From Cytobacillus praedii (GTDB lineage: Bacteria > Bacillota > Bacilli > Bacillales > Cytobacillaceae), in assembly GCF_001439605.1 (NCBI RefSeq), contig NZ_LMBX01000005.1, positions 1 to 64,000 on the forward strand: a stretch of DNA of 64,000 bases. Reading direction: 5' to 3'. The notes beneath the pieces were generated by a model. The model was not told where the DNA came from and made no database searches. It was given only the letters and a program-made list of their open reading frames with translations. Both the position numbers and the translations under genes were made by a program. Below are positions 9,157 through 18,027 of this stretch, one piece after another (the stretch's first letter is position 1; every line of letters starts with the position of its first letter).

Positions 9157-11316
9157 ATGTTCGATCAGAATCAAGTAAAGCCATGGATTGATTCTTTACA
9201 GGAGATTTTTAGAAATAGCCGTTCGAATTATAATAATTTGCTTCAAATGGAAAAGGATTTTCAGCAGATAGGAACCTTCTTAGAGGATTATGCAAATTTA
9301 AGATATGCGTTAGATGCATCAGTTATTGTTGCTGTTACAGATACGAGCGGTAAAATCATATATGCTAATAAGAAGTTTTGCGAACTGTCAAAATATGATA
9401 TGGAAGAGATAGTTGGCCAAAATCATAAAATCCTAAATTCTGGCTACCATGAGAAATCTTTTTTCAGAAGAATGTGGCAAACGATTAACAAAGGAGAAAT
9501 ATGGGAGGGTGAGGTGAAAAATAAGGCAAAGGATGGGAGCTTTTATTGGGTAAAAACGACGATCGTTCCTTTAAAGGATCAAGATGGAAAACCTGTTATG
9601 CATATCGCGATAAGAACAGATATTTCCGAAGGAAAGCTTGCCCAGGAAAAATTAGTTGAAGCATTGCAAAATGATTTCACGCATGTCGTTAATTCTATGA
9701 ATAACCTAATTTTCAAAGTAACTAAAGATCCAGATGGAAATTTTGTTTACATTCTGAATGAAGGAAAACTTGCTTATCGATTAGGCTTAGAAAATGAAAA
9801 AATGCGCAACAAAAAACCAGATGAAGTGTATCCAATAGAAATAGCTAATATGCTTAAAAGTAAATATGATCATGCCTTTCTTGGTCAGCCAATTACATAT
9901 AATTATGCTTATAAGGAACGACAGCTATTAACCTATTTATCCCCGATTTATCGTGATGGCAAGGTAGTAGAAATCATTGGCTGCACCAATGACATCACAG
10001 AACTGCATCAAGTTCAAGAAGAAGTAGAATTCATGGCCTTTCATGACATATTGACAAGTTTACCAAATCGAAGAAAGTTCTGTGATGATTTACATCACTT
10101 AATGAAACATTCAAATAAAAAAATTGCCGTTTTTTTTCTTGATTTAGACCGGTTTAAACAAATTAATGATTCTTTAGGGCATACGGTTGGCGACCAATTA
10201 ATTCAGGCAGTAGCTAAAAAATTGAAACAGGGTATAAGATCAGATGCGGAAATTTATCGACTTGCTGGAGATGAATTTATTATTATTTATCCAGAAATGA
10301 TAAGTTCAGGTATGGCAAGTAAATATGCAGCAGAGATCCTAACAATCTTTGAACAGCCTATTCATTTAGATAGAAACGAAATCATTACTACATGCAGTCT
10401 GGGGATCAGCTTCTATCCTGAGCACGGGGAAGATAGTGATTCATTATTGAAGAAGGCAGATATTGCTATGTACGCAGCAAAGCTGAAAGGGCGTAATCAT
10501 TTTTGTATTTATGAACAAGAAATGAACCAAGCAAATGAAGAAGCACTGTTAATTGAAAATCACCTGCGAAAAGCAATTGATAATAAAGAACTAGAATTAT
10601 ATTTTCAGCCAAAGTTAGAATTGAATACAAGAAAGATCAATGGGATGGAGGCTCTATTACGATGGAAAAGTCCCATGTTTGGAAACATCCCGCCAGATAA
10701 ATTTATCCCCATTGCTGAAGATACCGGTTTGATTATTAAAATTGATAATTGGGTATTAGAAATGGCCTGTGCACAAAACAAGGAGTGGAATCAATCTTGC
10801 TTTTCTTCTCCTTTAAGAGTGGCAGTAAATATTTCGCCATTACATTTCCGCTTACCAAACTTCCACAGAGTTGTTGAAGAGGTATTAGAGAAAACGGGTT
10901 TGGACCCACACCTGTTAGAATTAGAAATTACGGAGAATAGCTTTATCGATAATATAGATGAATGTATTGAATGTTTAGAGAAATTACGAAAAATGGGTGT
11001 TGGCGTTGCAATCGATGACTTTGGAAAGGGCTATTCTTCGTTAAATTACTTAAGAAAATTTCCTATACACTCGCTCAAAATTGATCGTAGCTTTATTCAC
11101 GAAGTATCTAAAAATAGAGAAGATATCGCTATTGTGAAAGCAATTACATTTCTCGCGCATGAACTGAATTTAAAGGTTGTTGCAGAAGGGATAGAAACAA
11201 AAGAAGTGATAGATATTCTAGAGGATATTGGCTGTGATGAAATTCAAGGGTATTACATTAGCAGGCCTTTACCTAAGCAAGAATTTGAAACCATCTATCG
11301 GACTTTCATCCGTTAA
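9157..11316 (+). CDS. PAS-PAS-GGDEF-EAL cyclic-di-GMP turnover protein
   Basis: A 719-residue soluble protein. Residues about 40-160 form a PAS domain (TDTSGKIIYANKKFCELSKY) with its PAC end (HIAIRTDISEGK), and about 170-285 a second PAS. The GGDEF domain spans about 290-450 with the active loop LAGDEF at about 369-374; Ala for the first Gly is tolerated in active cyclases. The EAL domain spans about 470-719 with MEALLRW near 497 and the metal-binding DDFGKGYSSL loop intact. Phosphodiesterase activity is likely and cyclase activity possible. There are no membrane segments, so the PAS domains probably sense a cytoplasmic signal. Single-gene unit between two terminators. Confidence 0.9.
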   Translation: MFDQNQVKPWIDSLQEIFRNSRSNYNNLLQMEKDFQQIGTFLEDYANLRYALDASVIVAVTDTSGKIIYANKKFCELSKYDMEEIVGQNHKILNSGYHEKSFFRRMWQTINKGEIWEGEVKNKAKDGSFYWVKTTIVPLKDQDGKPVMHIAIRTDISEGKLAQEKLVEALQNDFTHVVNSMNNLIFKVTKDPDGNFVYILNEGKLAYRLGLENEKMRNKKPDEVYPIEIANMLKSKYDHAFLGQPITYNYAYKERQLLTYLSPIYRDGKVVEIIGCTNDITELHQVQEEVEFMAFHDILTSLPNRRKFCDDLHHLMKHSNKKIAVFFLDLDRFKQINDSLGHTVGDQLIQAVAKKLKQGIRSDAEIYRLAGDEFIIIYPEMISSGMASKYAAEILTIFEQPIHLDRNEIITTCSLGISFYPEHGEDSDSLLKKADIAMYAAKLKGRNHFCIYEQEMNQANEEALLIENHLRKAIDNKELELYFQPKLELNTRKINGMEALLRWKSPMFGNIPPDKFIPIAEDTGLIIKIDNWVLEMACAQNKEWNQSCFSSPLRVAVNISPLHFRLPNFHRVVEEVLEKTGLDPHLLELEITENSFIDNIDECIECLEKLRKMGVGVAIDDFGKGYSSLNYLRKFPIHSLKIDRSFIHEVSKNREDIAIVKAITFLAHELNLKVVAEGIETKEVIDILEDIGCDEIQGYYISRPLPKQEFETIYRTFIR

Positions 11317-11322
11317 AATAAT

Positions 11323-11375
11323 AAAAAGTGCTTAGCATGGAAAGCTCCTCATGAGCTATATACTAAGCACTTTTT
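11323..11375. terminator. Bidirectional terminator between convergent genes
   Basis: A 13-bp outer stem (11323-11335 with 11363-11375) holds an inner AGCTC/GAGCT hairpin. T-runs occur on both strands, serving the GGDEF-EAL gene (plus) and the molybdopterin oxidoreductase gene (minus). Confidence 0.85.
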
Positions 11376-11428
11376 CCATTTTTTAATGAGATTGATATGA
11401 TTTGGTATAAGGAAATGGATCCTCCAAA

Positions 11429-13468
11429 TTAAATCTTACTTACCTCTACTCGTCCAGAAAAGAAGGTTGCACCACCGCCCATATCTGATAAACGATCCGG
11501 TGTAAGAGAATTGACAAGTTGTTTTGTTCCAGGAATATTTGCCCATAGACCTTGTGAAACAATTACACCTGGTAGAACATTGGTGCCAACTGAAACCTTT
11601 AAATTACATTCTCCACGCTGATTCCAAACGCGCACAATTTCTCCGTCCGTAATTCCTGCAGTCTCTGCATCATTAACATTCATATGAATTCGCGGCTCTT
11701 TTTCAAGCGATTGGTGCTTTTGAATGTTTGAAAAAGTTGAGTTTAAGAAATTATGATTAGGAGCAGGAACAAACAAGTAAGGAAAATTGCCGTCTTCTAC
11801 AATTGGTGTATATGTTGGCAACGGAGGATACCCATCCTGTTTCATCATCTCTGAAAACAACTCAATTTTCCCACTAGGTGTTGGCAGTTTTCCTGGTAAT
11901 AGCGGCTTTACATTCGCCTTTACATATTGCTGCTCTATTAATGCCTCATAATTTATGTTAGTGAGATAAGGATTTGCTGGATGATCGAGCGCACGAGTAA
12001 TCATTTCAGATTCTGCTTCAGTAAAAGCATCCTCAGTGTATCCCATACCTTTTGCTAGTAATCGGAACACTTCTACATTCGATTTTGATTCGCCATAGGA
12101 TTCAATGATTGGCTGTTGAATTTGCATATAATGATGCCAGTAAGACCCATAAAAATCTGTATTCTCAAATGAAGATGTCGCAGGCAACACTATATCAGCG
12201 TATTTGGCTGTTTCGGTCATAAATAGATCATGTGCGACAAGAAACAAATCCTCACGTCCCAATCCTTCCCGAACTTTATTCCCTTCAGGTGAAACAACTG
12301 CAGGGTTGCAGCTATATACATACATGGATTTAATTGGAGGGTCTAGCTCGAGAAGCTTTTTGCCAATTTCGTTCATATTAATTACTCGTGTTTGTTTGTT
12401 TTTTAATAGATCTGGGCGCTGCAAGCTTGCTTCATTAAAAGCTAAAAAGCCTGAATTCGATTTGATGGCACCTCCGCCCTTTGTAAGCCACTGCCCTGTT
12501 AAGGCTGGAAGACATGCAATCGTCCGTGTAGACATCCCACCGTTATCATGATGCTGCAGTCCGTTTCCAATTCTAATATAAGAAGGAGTGGTTTCGCCGT
12601 ACATTCTTGCCAGGCTATAAATGTCTTCTACAGGTATACCAGTAATCTTGGAAACGGATAAAGGATCGTATTGCTTCACGTGCTCACGCAGTTCATTATG
12701 TCCTATAGTATATTTCTGTAAAAAACCTTCATCAACCAGGTTTTCAGCAAATAAAATATGCATCAGTCCAAGTGCAAGTGCACCATCTGTCCCTGGTAAT
12801 ATCGGAATAAACCAATCTGCCATTCTGCCGGTTTGATTTTTATGAACGTCAATAACAATCACTTTTGCACCATTTTTTCGAGCTTTTTGGGCAAGTGTGA
12901 TTTGGTGCATGTTCGTACTGACTGCATTGACCCCCCATAAGATGATCAGTTTGGAATGAACAGTATCTTCTGGATCAATGCCAATACTGCCCCCCATTGT
13001 ATATTTATAGCCTGTCGTACCAGCAGACTGGCAAATGGTCCGGTTTAATTGGGAGGCTCCTAGCCGATGGAAGAATCGACGATCCATTCCTTCTGCGGTA
13101 AGGTTCCCCATGTTTCCATAAAAGCTATAAGGAAGAATACTCTCTGGTCCATCTGTTTCGATTAGCTTCTTCCAGCGAGAAGTGATTATATCAATGGCTT
13201 CATCCCAGCTAATTTGTTTGAATTTCCCATCGCCTTTTGCTCCAATTCTTCTCAATGGAGATGTTAGGCGGTTTTTATCGTATATTCTTTCCTTCATATT
13301 CCTAACTTTATTGCATATATTTCCCTGTGTTACTGGATGATTTGGATCCCCTTCTACCTTGATAATTTTTCCGTCTTTTTTGTGGAGCAGCAATCCGCAT
13401 TGATCAGGGCAATCGAGCGGGCAAACTGATGGGAAAATTCCATCGCGTTGGTTAACAAAAGCGGTCAT
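11429..13468 (-). CDS. Molybdopterin-dependent oxidoreductase (YoaE-like, DMSO reductase family)
   Basis: A 679-residue protein with an N-terminal 4Fe-4S site (CPLDCPDQC plus a fourth Cys in GNICNK, about residues 17-51), a molybdopterin oxidoreductase core, and a C-terminal molydopterin-dinucleotide-binding domain (HMNVNDAETAGITDGEIVRV). Length and motifs resemble B. subtilis YoaE-type proteins of unknown substrate. There is no twin-arginine signal peptide, so it is cytoplasmic. No electron-transfer subunit is adjacent. RBS AAAGGAG precedes the ATG. The electron partner and substrate cannot be assigned; a formate/nitrite carrier gene lies 7 kb away but is not linked to it. Confidence 0.85.
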   Translation of the reverse strand: MTAFVNQRDGIFPSVCPLDCPDQCGLLLHKKDGKIIKVEGDPNHPVTQGNICNKVRNMKERIYDKNRLTSPLRRIGAKGDGKFKQISWDEAIDIITSRWKKLIETDGPESILPYSFYGNMGNLTAEGMDRRFFHRLGASQLNRTICQSAGTTGYKYTMGGSIGIDPEDTVHSKLIILWGVNAVSTNMHQITLAQKARKNGAKVIVIDVHKNQTGRMADWFIPILPGTDGALALGLMHILFAENLVDEGFLQKYTIGHNELREHVKQYDPLSVSKITGIPVEDIYSLARMYGETTPSYIRIGNGLQHHDNGGMSTRTIACLPALTGQWLTKGGGAIKSNSGFLAFNEASLQRPDLLKNKQTRVINMNEIGKKLLELDPPIKSMYVYSCNPAVVSPEGNKVREGLGREDLFLVAHDLFMTETAKYADIVLPATSSFENTDFYGSYWHHYMQIQQPIIESYGESKSNVEVFRLLAKGMGYTEDAFTEAESEMITRALDHPANPYLTNINYEALIEQQYVKANVKPLLPGKLPTPSGKIELFSEMMKQDGYPPLPTYTPIVEDGNFPYLFVPAPNHNFLNSTFSNIQKHQSLEKEPRIHMNVNDAETAGITDGEIVRVWNQRGECNLKVSVGTNVLPGVIVSQGLWANIPGTKQLVNSLTPDRLSDMGGGATFFSGRVEVSKI

Positions 13469-13724
13469 TGGTAATCTCCTTTACTGTATATTAAATAATT
13501 TGACAGCTTATAGAATTAGCCTTTATGTATCAGCATAGTGCGGCAGACTTTTCTATATTGATTTCATAAATATTTTTATTATCGAAATATTAGTTGATAT
13601 TATCATAAAATAGATTAATTAGTCTCGCAATAAAAGATTGTTATAAAAAATAATAGAAATCTATTTAAGTAAAAATATGAGTCTGCTATTATTGGATAAT
13701 ATTATATTCAAGGAGTTTTCCATA

Positions 13725-15086
13725 ATGAACCAAACATTTACCATACAGGAAAAGATGAAGCAAATATTCATTTTATTGATTCCTATTTTAATTACACAGC
13801 TCGGCATGTTTTCTATGGTATTTTTCAATACGATTATGTCGGGTAAGTATCATTCATCAGATCTAGCTGGAGTCGCCATTGGCTCATCCATTTGGAATCC
13901 GGTATTTACAGGGTTAAGCGGAATCCTTCTCGCTGTGTCACCAATTGTGGCACAAAGCTACGGAGAAAAGAAGACAGGAGAAGTGACATCAGTTGTTAAA
14001 AATGGCCTGTATTTAGCGATTTTCATAGCCGTTTCAGTTATCATTATTGGATTCTTTCTGTTAGACCCTTTATTAACGAAGATGAATCTCCCAAATGATG
14101 TACAAAATACAGCTCGTGATTATTTGATTGGCCTGAGTTTTGGGATCATTCCATTATTTGCTTTCAATGTATTAAGATCTTTTATTTATGCATTAGGAAA
14201 AACACGTGTCGTCATGGTTATTTTAATCTTGGCCTTACCGATAAACTTAATATTTAACTATGTACTAATTTTTGGCCGCTTTGGCTTTCCTGAACTAGGT
14301 GGTGCAGGAGGAGGCTATGCAACGGCGGTCACGTATTGGTTAATATTATTTATGATTATATTCGTTATTAAAACGCAAAGCCCATTTTCATCTTTTAACG
14401 TATTTTCAAATTTTAAAGGGTACTCTTTTGAAAAGTGTAAAGAGATATTGAAAATCGGTGTGCCAATGGGGCTATCTATTTTCTTCGAAACAAGTATGTT
14501 TGCTGTCGTAACCATTCTATTAAGTAAATTTAATGTGACGACCATTGCTGCGTATCAATCAGCTCTTAATATCGTATCTTTTTTGTATATGATACCAATG
14601 AGTATTTCCATGGCTCAGACTGTACTTGTCGGATTTGAGGTTGGAGCGGGAAGGTATAAAGATGCGAAGGCATATAGTTGGTTAGGCATCTATTTATCCA
14701 TTATTATTGCGTTAGTAACAGGCTTACTAGTTGTTTTATTTCGTTATCAGGTTGCGGGATTCTACTCTAATGAAGCGGCAGTAATTTCACTCACTGCACA
14801 TTTTCTAATTTATGCGCTATTTTTCCAAATATCTGATGCGATTCAAGCCACAGCACAAGCAGCTCTAAGAGGATATAAGGATGTAAATCTATCATTTATC
14901 ATTACATTAATTGCGTACTGGTTAATCTGTCTCCCAGTGGGCTATCTCCTCGCACACCAAACCAATTTAGGTGCTACAGGATATTGGATTGGGTTAACGA
15001 TTGGCTTACTTGCAGCGGGTGTTTGTCTATCATTAAGACTTATCTATGTTCAGAAGAAAAAGTTTATTATAGAACAAGCAGGGTAA
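13725..15086 (+). CDS. MATE family multidrug/Na+ efflux protein
   Basis: A 453-residue polytopic membrane protein with about 12 helices in two similar halves and MATE hallmarks in the first half (IMSGKYHSSDLAGVAIGSSI, SPIVAQSYGEKK). The family exports cationic drugs or metabolites using Na+ or H+ gradients. I start at ATG 13725 because AAGGAG lies 9 bases upstream; an upstream ATG at 13677 has no site. It is divergent from the molybdopterin oxidoreductase gene, sharing a 256-base A/T-rich promoter region. Confidence 0.9.
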   Translation: MNQTFTIQEKMKQIFILLIPILITQLGMFSMVFFNTIMSGKYHSSDLAGVAIGSSIWNPVFTGLSGILLAVSPIVAQSYGEKKTGEVTSVVKNGLYLAIFIAVSVIIIGFFLLDPLLTKMNLPNDVQNTARDYLIGLSFGIIPLFAFNVLRSFIYALGKTRVVMVILILALPINLIFNYVLIFGRFGFPELGGAGGGYATAVTYWLILFMIIFVIKTQSPFSSFNVFSNFKGYSFEKCKEILKIGVPMGLSIFFETSMFAVVTILLSKFNVTTIAAYQSALNIVSFLYMIPMSISMAQTVLVGFEVGAGRYKDAKAYSWLGIYLSIIIALVTGLLVVLFRYQVAGFYSNEAAVISLTAHFLIYALFFQISDAIQATAQAALRGYKDVNLSFIITLIAYWLICLPVGYLLAHQTNLGATGYWIGLTIGLLAAGVCLSLRLIYVQKKKFIIEQAG

Positions 15087-15092
15087 TTCGTT

Positions 15093-15130
15093 TTAAGGGG
15101 AAAGTAAAGTTAGTTATATTTCCCTTTTAA
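15093..15130 (+). terminator. Probable terminator after the MATE gene
   Basis: An imperfect stem (15093-15103 with 15119-15130) around GGGAAA/TTTCCC ends in TTTTAA. It is weaker than the other terminators in the window. Confidence 0.45.
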
Positions 15131-15310
15131 GCGCATTCTATTATTAAATTTGATTGACTATATGATAAAATATAAACATCAGGCTCATATTAAAAATAAT
15201 GATCAGCTCTTATATTTAATGGAAATTATATGAAAATCAATTGACTATAGTAAATAAGAACTATATAGTATAAATATAACCTATTTTGTGATTTTTCAGA
15301 ATTCTAACTT

Positions 15311-15402
15311 AATAAGAGAAAGGCAAATTCATTGAAAAATGAGGGCGCAAAGCTAAAGGGGCTAAAGTCAAACGATCATGCCAGCCAGCTACCGAAGATA
15401 AC
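15311..15402 (+). promoter_or_regulatory. Cyclic-di-GMP-I (GEMM-I) riboswitch aptamer
   Basis: The sequence shows the GEMM-I landmarks in order: AAAGGCAAA (about 15319-15327), a hairpin CATTGAAAAATG with a GAAA tetraloop, GGGCGCAAAGC (conserved GCAAAG joining region), GGGGCTAAAG, and ATGCCAGCCAGCTACCG. This class binds c-di-GMP. It lies in the 5' leader of a diguanylate cyclase gene and is followed at 15415-15446 by an intrinsic terminator. Bases 15301-15309 can pair with 15411-15419, overlapping the 5' arm of the terminator, so ligand-stabilised pairing could favour read-through (inference). Confidence 0.85.
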
Positions 15403-15414
15403 TATAAACGAGTT

Positions 15415-15446
15415 AGATTAATCGGTATGCGATTAATCTATTTTTT
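15415..15446 (+). terminator. Riboswitch expression-platform terminator
   Basis: A perfect 10-bp stem (15415-15424 with 15430-15439), a five-base loop and a run of six Ts end 27 bases before the start of the GGDEF gene. Its position right behind the GEMM-I aptamer marks it as the regulatory element. Confidence 0.85.
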
Positions 15447-15472
15447 GTTGAAAAATAATACGTTGGAAGTGT

Positions 15473-16648
15473 ATGGATATGGAAGGAATTCATAAGGTTC
15501 TTCGAATTGTTACAAATCTGCTGAAGAAAGTAGGGACAGAAAGAAACATCATTACAAGAGATGTTTATTCAGACATTGTAAAAACAATAGGAGACAATGA
15601 AGACAAAGAAGCGGTTGAGTCCTTATTATCACAATTGCAAAAAGTAAATGTGCAGATGGAAAATATGAGCTGGCTGAACGAGCATTATAAAATTTTACAT
15701 GATTTTGCACAGGTATGCAGTAAGACATTAAATGAGGAAATTCTACTAAAAAAGGCATATGAAATGGTCTCTCAAGTGATGCCGACAGATTCGTTTTTTA
15801 TCGCTTTATATACAGAAGGAGACTCATTTATAGACTTTATTTTTATGATTGAAAAAGGGATATTCTACCCTCAAGAATACGTTAAAATAGGAAATAATTT
15901 TACTTCAAGGGCGATTCGGACAAAAGAAATCGTCCATCCGAAAAAAGTAAGTCATGATCAAACGGATGCGACTTTCGGTGTAACCGATACCAAATCCGGT
16001 ATTTTTGTTCCGGTTATTATTGATGATCAAGTGAAAGCGGTAATCTCTGCACAAAGTGTTTCTGATTTTGCTTATCGAAAAGAGCATGAGGAGTTATTGC
16101 AAATAATTGGCAATCAAGTTATTCATTCCATTGAGACGGCGCGGCTTTATGAAAAAATCTATTTAATGTCACAAACAGATGAATTAACTGGATTAAAGAA
16201 TCATCGTGCATTCCATAATGATCTTTCGAATTTAATTGGTGAGTACGGAAAAGAAGTAACCTTAATGATGATTGACTCAGATCGATTAAAAAAAGTAAAT
16301 GATAATTTTGGTCATGATATTGGAGATTTATATTTAAAAGTATTAGGAGATGGAATTAAAAGCATTTGTAATGAACATATCGTTGGATATCGCTATGCAG
16401 GAGATGAATTTATGATTATCATAAATTCTAGTTTAAACGGCCTAGTTGAAACGATCCATGAGAATTTAGCAGAGTATTTAGTCCAGCACCCAATCAATGT
16501 AGGAGAAAATAAAATAACTGTTTCGATAAGTACAGGTGTTGCGGTTTATCCAGAACATGGGTCAAGCGTTGACTCGTTAAAGAAATCTGCTGATCAAGCA
16601 CAATATCGAGCAAAAAAACAAGGTGGGAACCAAATGGTTACCGCTTGA
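15473..16648 (+). CDS. GAF-GGDEF diguanylate cyclase
   Basis: A 391-residue soluble protein. Residues about 60-225 contain a GAF-like sensor; residues about 230-391 a GGDEF domain with DELTGLKNHRAF, MIDSDRLKKVNDNFGHDIGD and the active loop YAGDEF near 309-313. It should make c-di-GMP from GTP. I see no RxxD inhibitory site before the loop (the residues are HIVGYRYAGDEF). Two in-frame ATGs (15473, 15479) both follow GGAAG; the second has better spacing. Its leader carries a c-di-GMP-I riboswitch with a terminator, implying product feedback on its own expression. Confidence 0.9.
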   Translation: MDMEGIHKVLRIVTNLLKKVGTERNIITRDVYSDIVKTIGDNEDKEAVESLLSQLQKVNVQMENMSWLNEHYKILHDFAQVCSKTLNEEILLKKAYEMVSQVMPTDSFFIALYTEGDSFIDFIFMIEKGIFYPQEYVKIGNNFTSRAIRTKEIVHPKKVSHDQTDATFGVTDTKSGIFVPVIIDDQVKAVISAQSVSDFAYRKEHEELLQIIGNQVIHSIETARLYEKIYLMSQTDELTGLKNHRAFHNDLSNLIGEYGKEVTLMMIDSDRLKKVNDNFGHDIGDLYLKVLGDGIKSICNEHIVGYRYAGDEFMIIINSSLNGLVETIHENLAEYLVQHPINVGENKITVSISTGVAVYPEHGSSVDSLKKSADQAQYRAKKQGGNQMVTA

Positions 16649-16656
16649 AAACATAG

Positions 16657-16700
16657 GTACCGACACGGCAAAAGTAACTGATGCTGTGTCGGTACTTTTT
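16657..16700 (+). terminator. Terminator after the GAF-GGDEF gene
   Basis: A long stem (16657-16670 with 16682-16695, with one G-T pair) is followed by TTTTT. Confidence 0.85.
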
Positions 16701-16726
16701 CTTTGTAAGAGAAGTAGTGTAACCGT

Positions 16727-16775
16727 GCATCTCTAGCTCCAGCGGCTAACCTCTCTGGACAAAAACTATGTCACA
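16727..16775. repeat. Possible copy of a dispersed Bacillaceae intergenic element
   Basis: The segment around CTCTAGCTCCAGCGGCTAAC resembles, from memory, the CTAGCTCCAGCGC-type sequences scattered in intergenic regions of Bacillaceae genomes. Only one degenerate copy occurs here, so the call rests on recollection rather than on repetition in this window. Confidence 0.35.
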
Positions 16776-16821
16776 ATGCACACCAATTTCAGTTTGGAGT
16801 CAATAAGGCACTTCTGCATTA

Positions 16822-17031
16822 CTATTGGTATTCCTCCCAGTCTGAATATGTGCCACCGCCGTTGCAGCCTGGACAATCATATAAATTTGAGTGATAAGCA
16901 TATTCGTTTCCAGGATAAATGGAAAATCCGCGTCCGTAGCATTCTGGGCATTTGTTGGCATCTTTCATATTCGATAGATGCTTTTCGTGCCGATTGGCCC
17001 TCCACTCGTTAAATGAATTCAATAATCCCAT
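16822..17031 (-). CDS. Small DnaJ-type zinc-finger-like protein
   Basis: A 69-residue protein with two CxxCxGxG-like clusters, CPECYGRGF and CPGCNGGGTY, separated by 18 residues, as in half of the DnaJ cysteine-rich zinc domain. One or two metal-binding sites are likely; no J domain is present. I choose ATG 17031, six bases after GGGGTG; a GTG at 17040 lies inside that site. Function unknown. The zinc motifs make this a real gene rather than its plus-strand shadow. Confidence 0.6.
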   Translation of the reverse strand: MGLLNSFNEWRANRHEKHLSNMKDANKCPECYGRGFSIYPGNEYAYHSNLYDCPGCNGGGTYSDWEEYQ

Positions 17032-17220
17032 ATTATTCACCCCAGCTTTTTCTCTTAGTTTTTATTAAAAGGGCAGTTTTTATACTCGGAGTGTTTTAAT
17101 TCTCATTTAGCAGGAAAAAGTGTATGATAAAGTCAAGAATTGTAACTATTGTTCGTATGCTGATAATAAAGGTAAGTAGGTTTGAGCAATAGGAACACCA
17201 TTGGAAGGAGAAAACATCGA

Positions 17221-17763
17221 ATGAAATTACTCGGAATATCTGGAACCATCTTAGGTGCCAAAACAGCTATTCTAGTGGATGCTGTCTTAAAAAAGGTCAA
17301 GGAAAAATACCCTGAAATCGAAATAGATCTGCTCGACTTGAGAGACTTTCAAATGGAATTTTGTGATGGACGAAATCCGGATCTATATAACGAGGACACG
17401 AAAAAAATGATTAAAGCGGTTTCGGAAGCAGATTTTTATTTAATTGGCTTTCCTATTTTTAATGGATCATTTCCTGCACCTTTAAAGAATGTATTTGATA
17501 TCGTTCATCCGGCTGCTTTCCGTCATAAAGTGATGGGATTTGTAGCGAATGGAGGGACCTATCAGCATTATCTAGTCGTAGAAAATCAAATGAAGCCAAT
17601 TGCTGGATATTTGCGTTCTTTTGTTGCACCGAGTTATGTGTATGCTAATGGAGAACATTTCAATGCGGAAAATGAAATTATTGATGAGGATGTTTTATCC
17701 CGAATTGACGCACTTGCAGAAGAATTAGTTGTCATGCAAAAAGGCTTGTCAAATAATAGTTAA
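17221..17763 (+). CDS. NADPH-dependent FMN reductase (flavodoxin-fold)
   Basis: A 180-residue flavodoxin-like protein with the FMN phosphate loop GISGTILGAKTA at the N-terminus and the FPIFNGSFPAPLKNVFD motif (about residues 78-94) typical of NADPH-dependent FMN reductases / SsuE-like enzymes. It would supply reduced flavin to monooxygenases; no partner gene is adjacent, but a luciferase-like monooxygenase is encoded at 34313. Start ATG 17221 follows GGAAGGAG by 10 bases. Confidence 0.8.
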   Translation: MKLLGISGTILGAKTAILVDAVLKKVKEKYPEIEIDLLDLRDFQMEFCDGRNPDLYNEDTKKMIKAVSEADFYLIGFPIFNGSFPAPLKNVFDIVHPAAFRHKVMGFVANGGTYQHYLVVENQMKPIAGYLRSFVAPSYVYANGEHFNAENEIIDEDVLSRIDALAEELVVMQKGLSNNS

Positions 17764-17787
17764 TGACAATACAAAACGAAAAAGGTA

Positions 17788-17819
17788 ACAACTGGATGGA
17801 TGCCCATTCAGTTGTTTTT
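17788..17819 (+). terminator. Terminator after the FMN reductase gene
   Basis: Stem ACAACTG (17788-17794) with CAGTTGT (17809-17815), extended by inner ATGG/CCAT pairing, then TTTTTC. Confidence 0.8.
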
Positions 17820-17958
17820 CTTTAGACTGATATTGCTTGCCAAGATATAATCAGTGGCTATTTAATTGGTATTCTAGTATAATTATAATAGAACTAGTTC
17901 TCATTTTATGATTGTTCTATTTAAATGTATAAAATTTGCAATGTGCATGACACTAATT

Positions 17959-17981
17959 GATAGCTTTAGCTATCTTTTTTT
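17959..17981 (+). terminator. Terminator-like hairpin in the terC leader
   Basis: A GATAGC/GCTATC stem with a TTTA loop and seven Ts lies 46 bases before the TerC start codon and 140 bases after the FMN reductase terminator. A TATAAT at 17878-17883 upstream could be a -10 box, which would put the hairpin inside the terC leader. Some terC-family genes (ykoY) have Mn2+ riboswitch leaders, but I do not see the yybP-ykoY consensus here. Confidence 0.55.
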
Positions 17982-18027
17982 AGTGATTTATAAATGCTAA
18001 CATTTTATTTTTAAAGGGGTCTTTATA

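Noticed and set aside
17870-18027. yybP-ykoY manganese riboswitch before the TerC gene
   Set aside because: A terminator-like hairpin is present but I could not find the conserved loops of that class.
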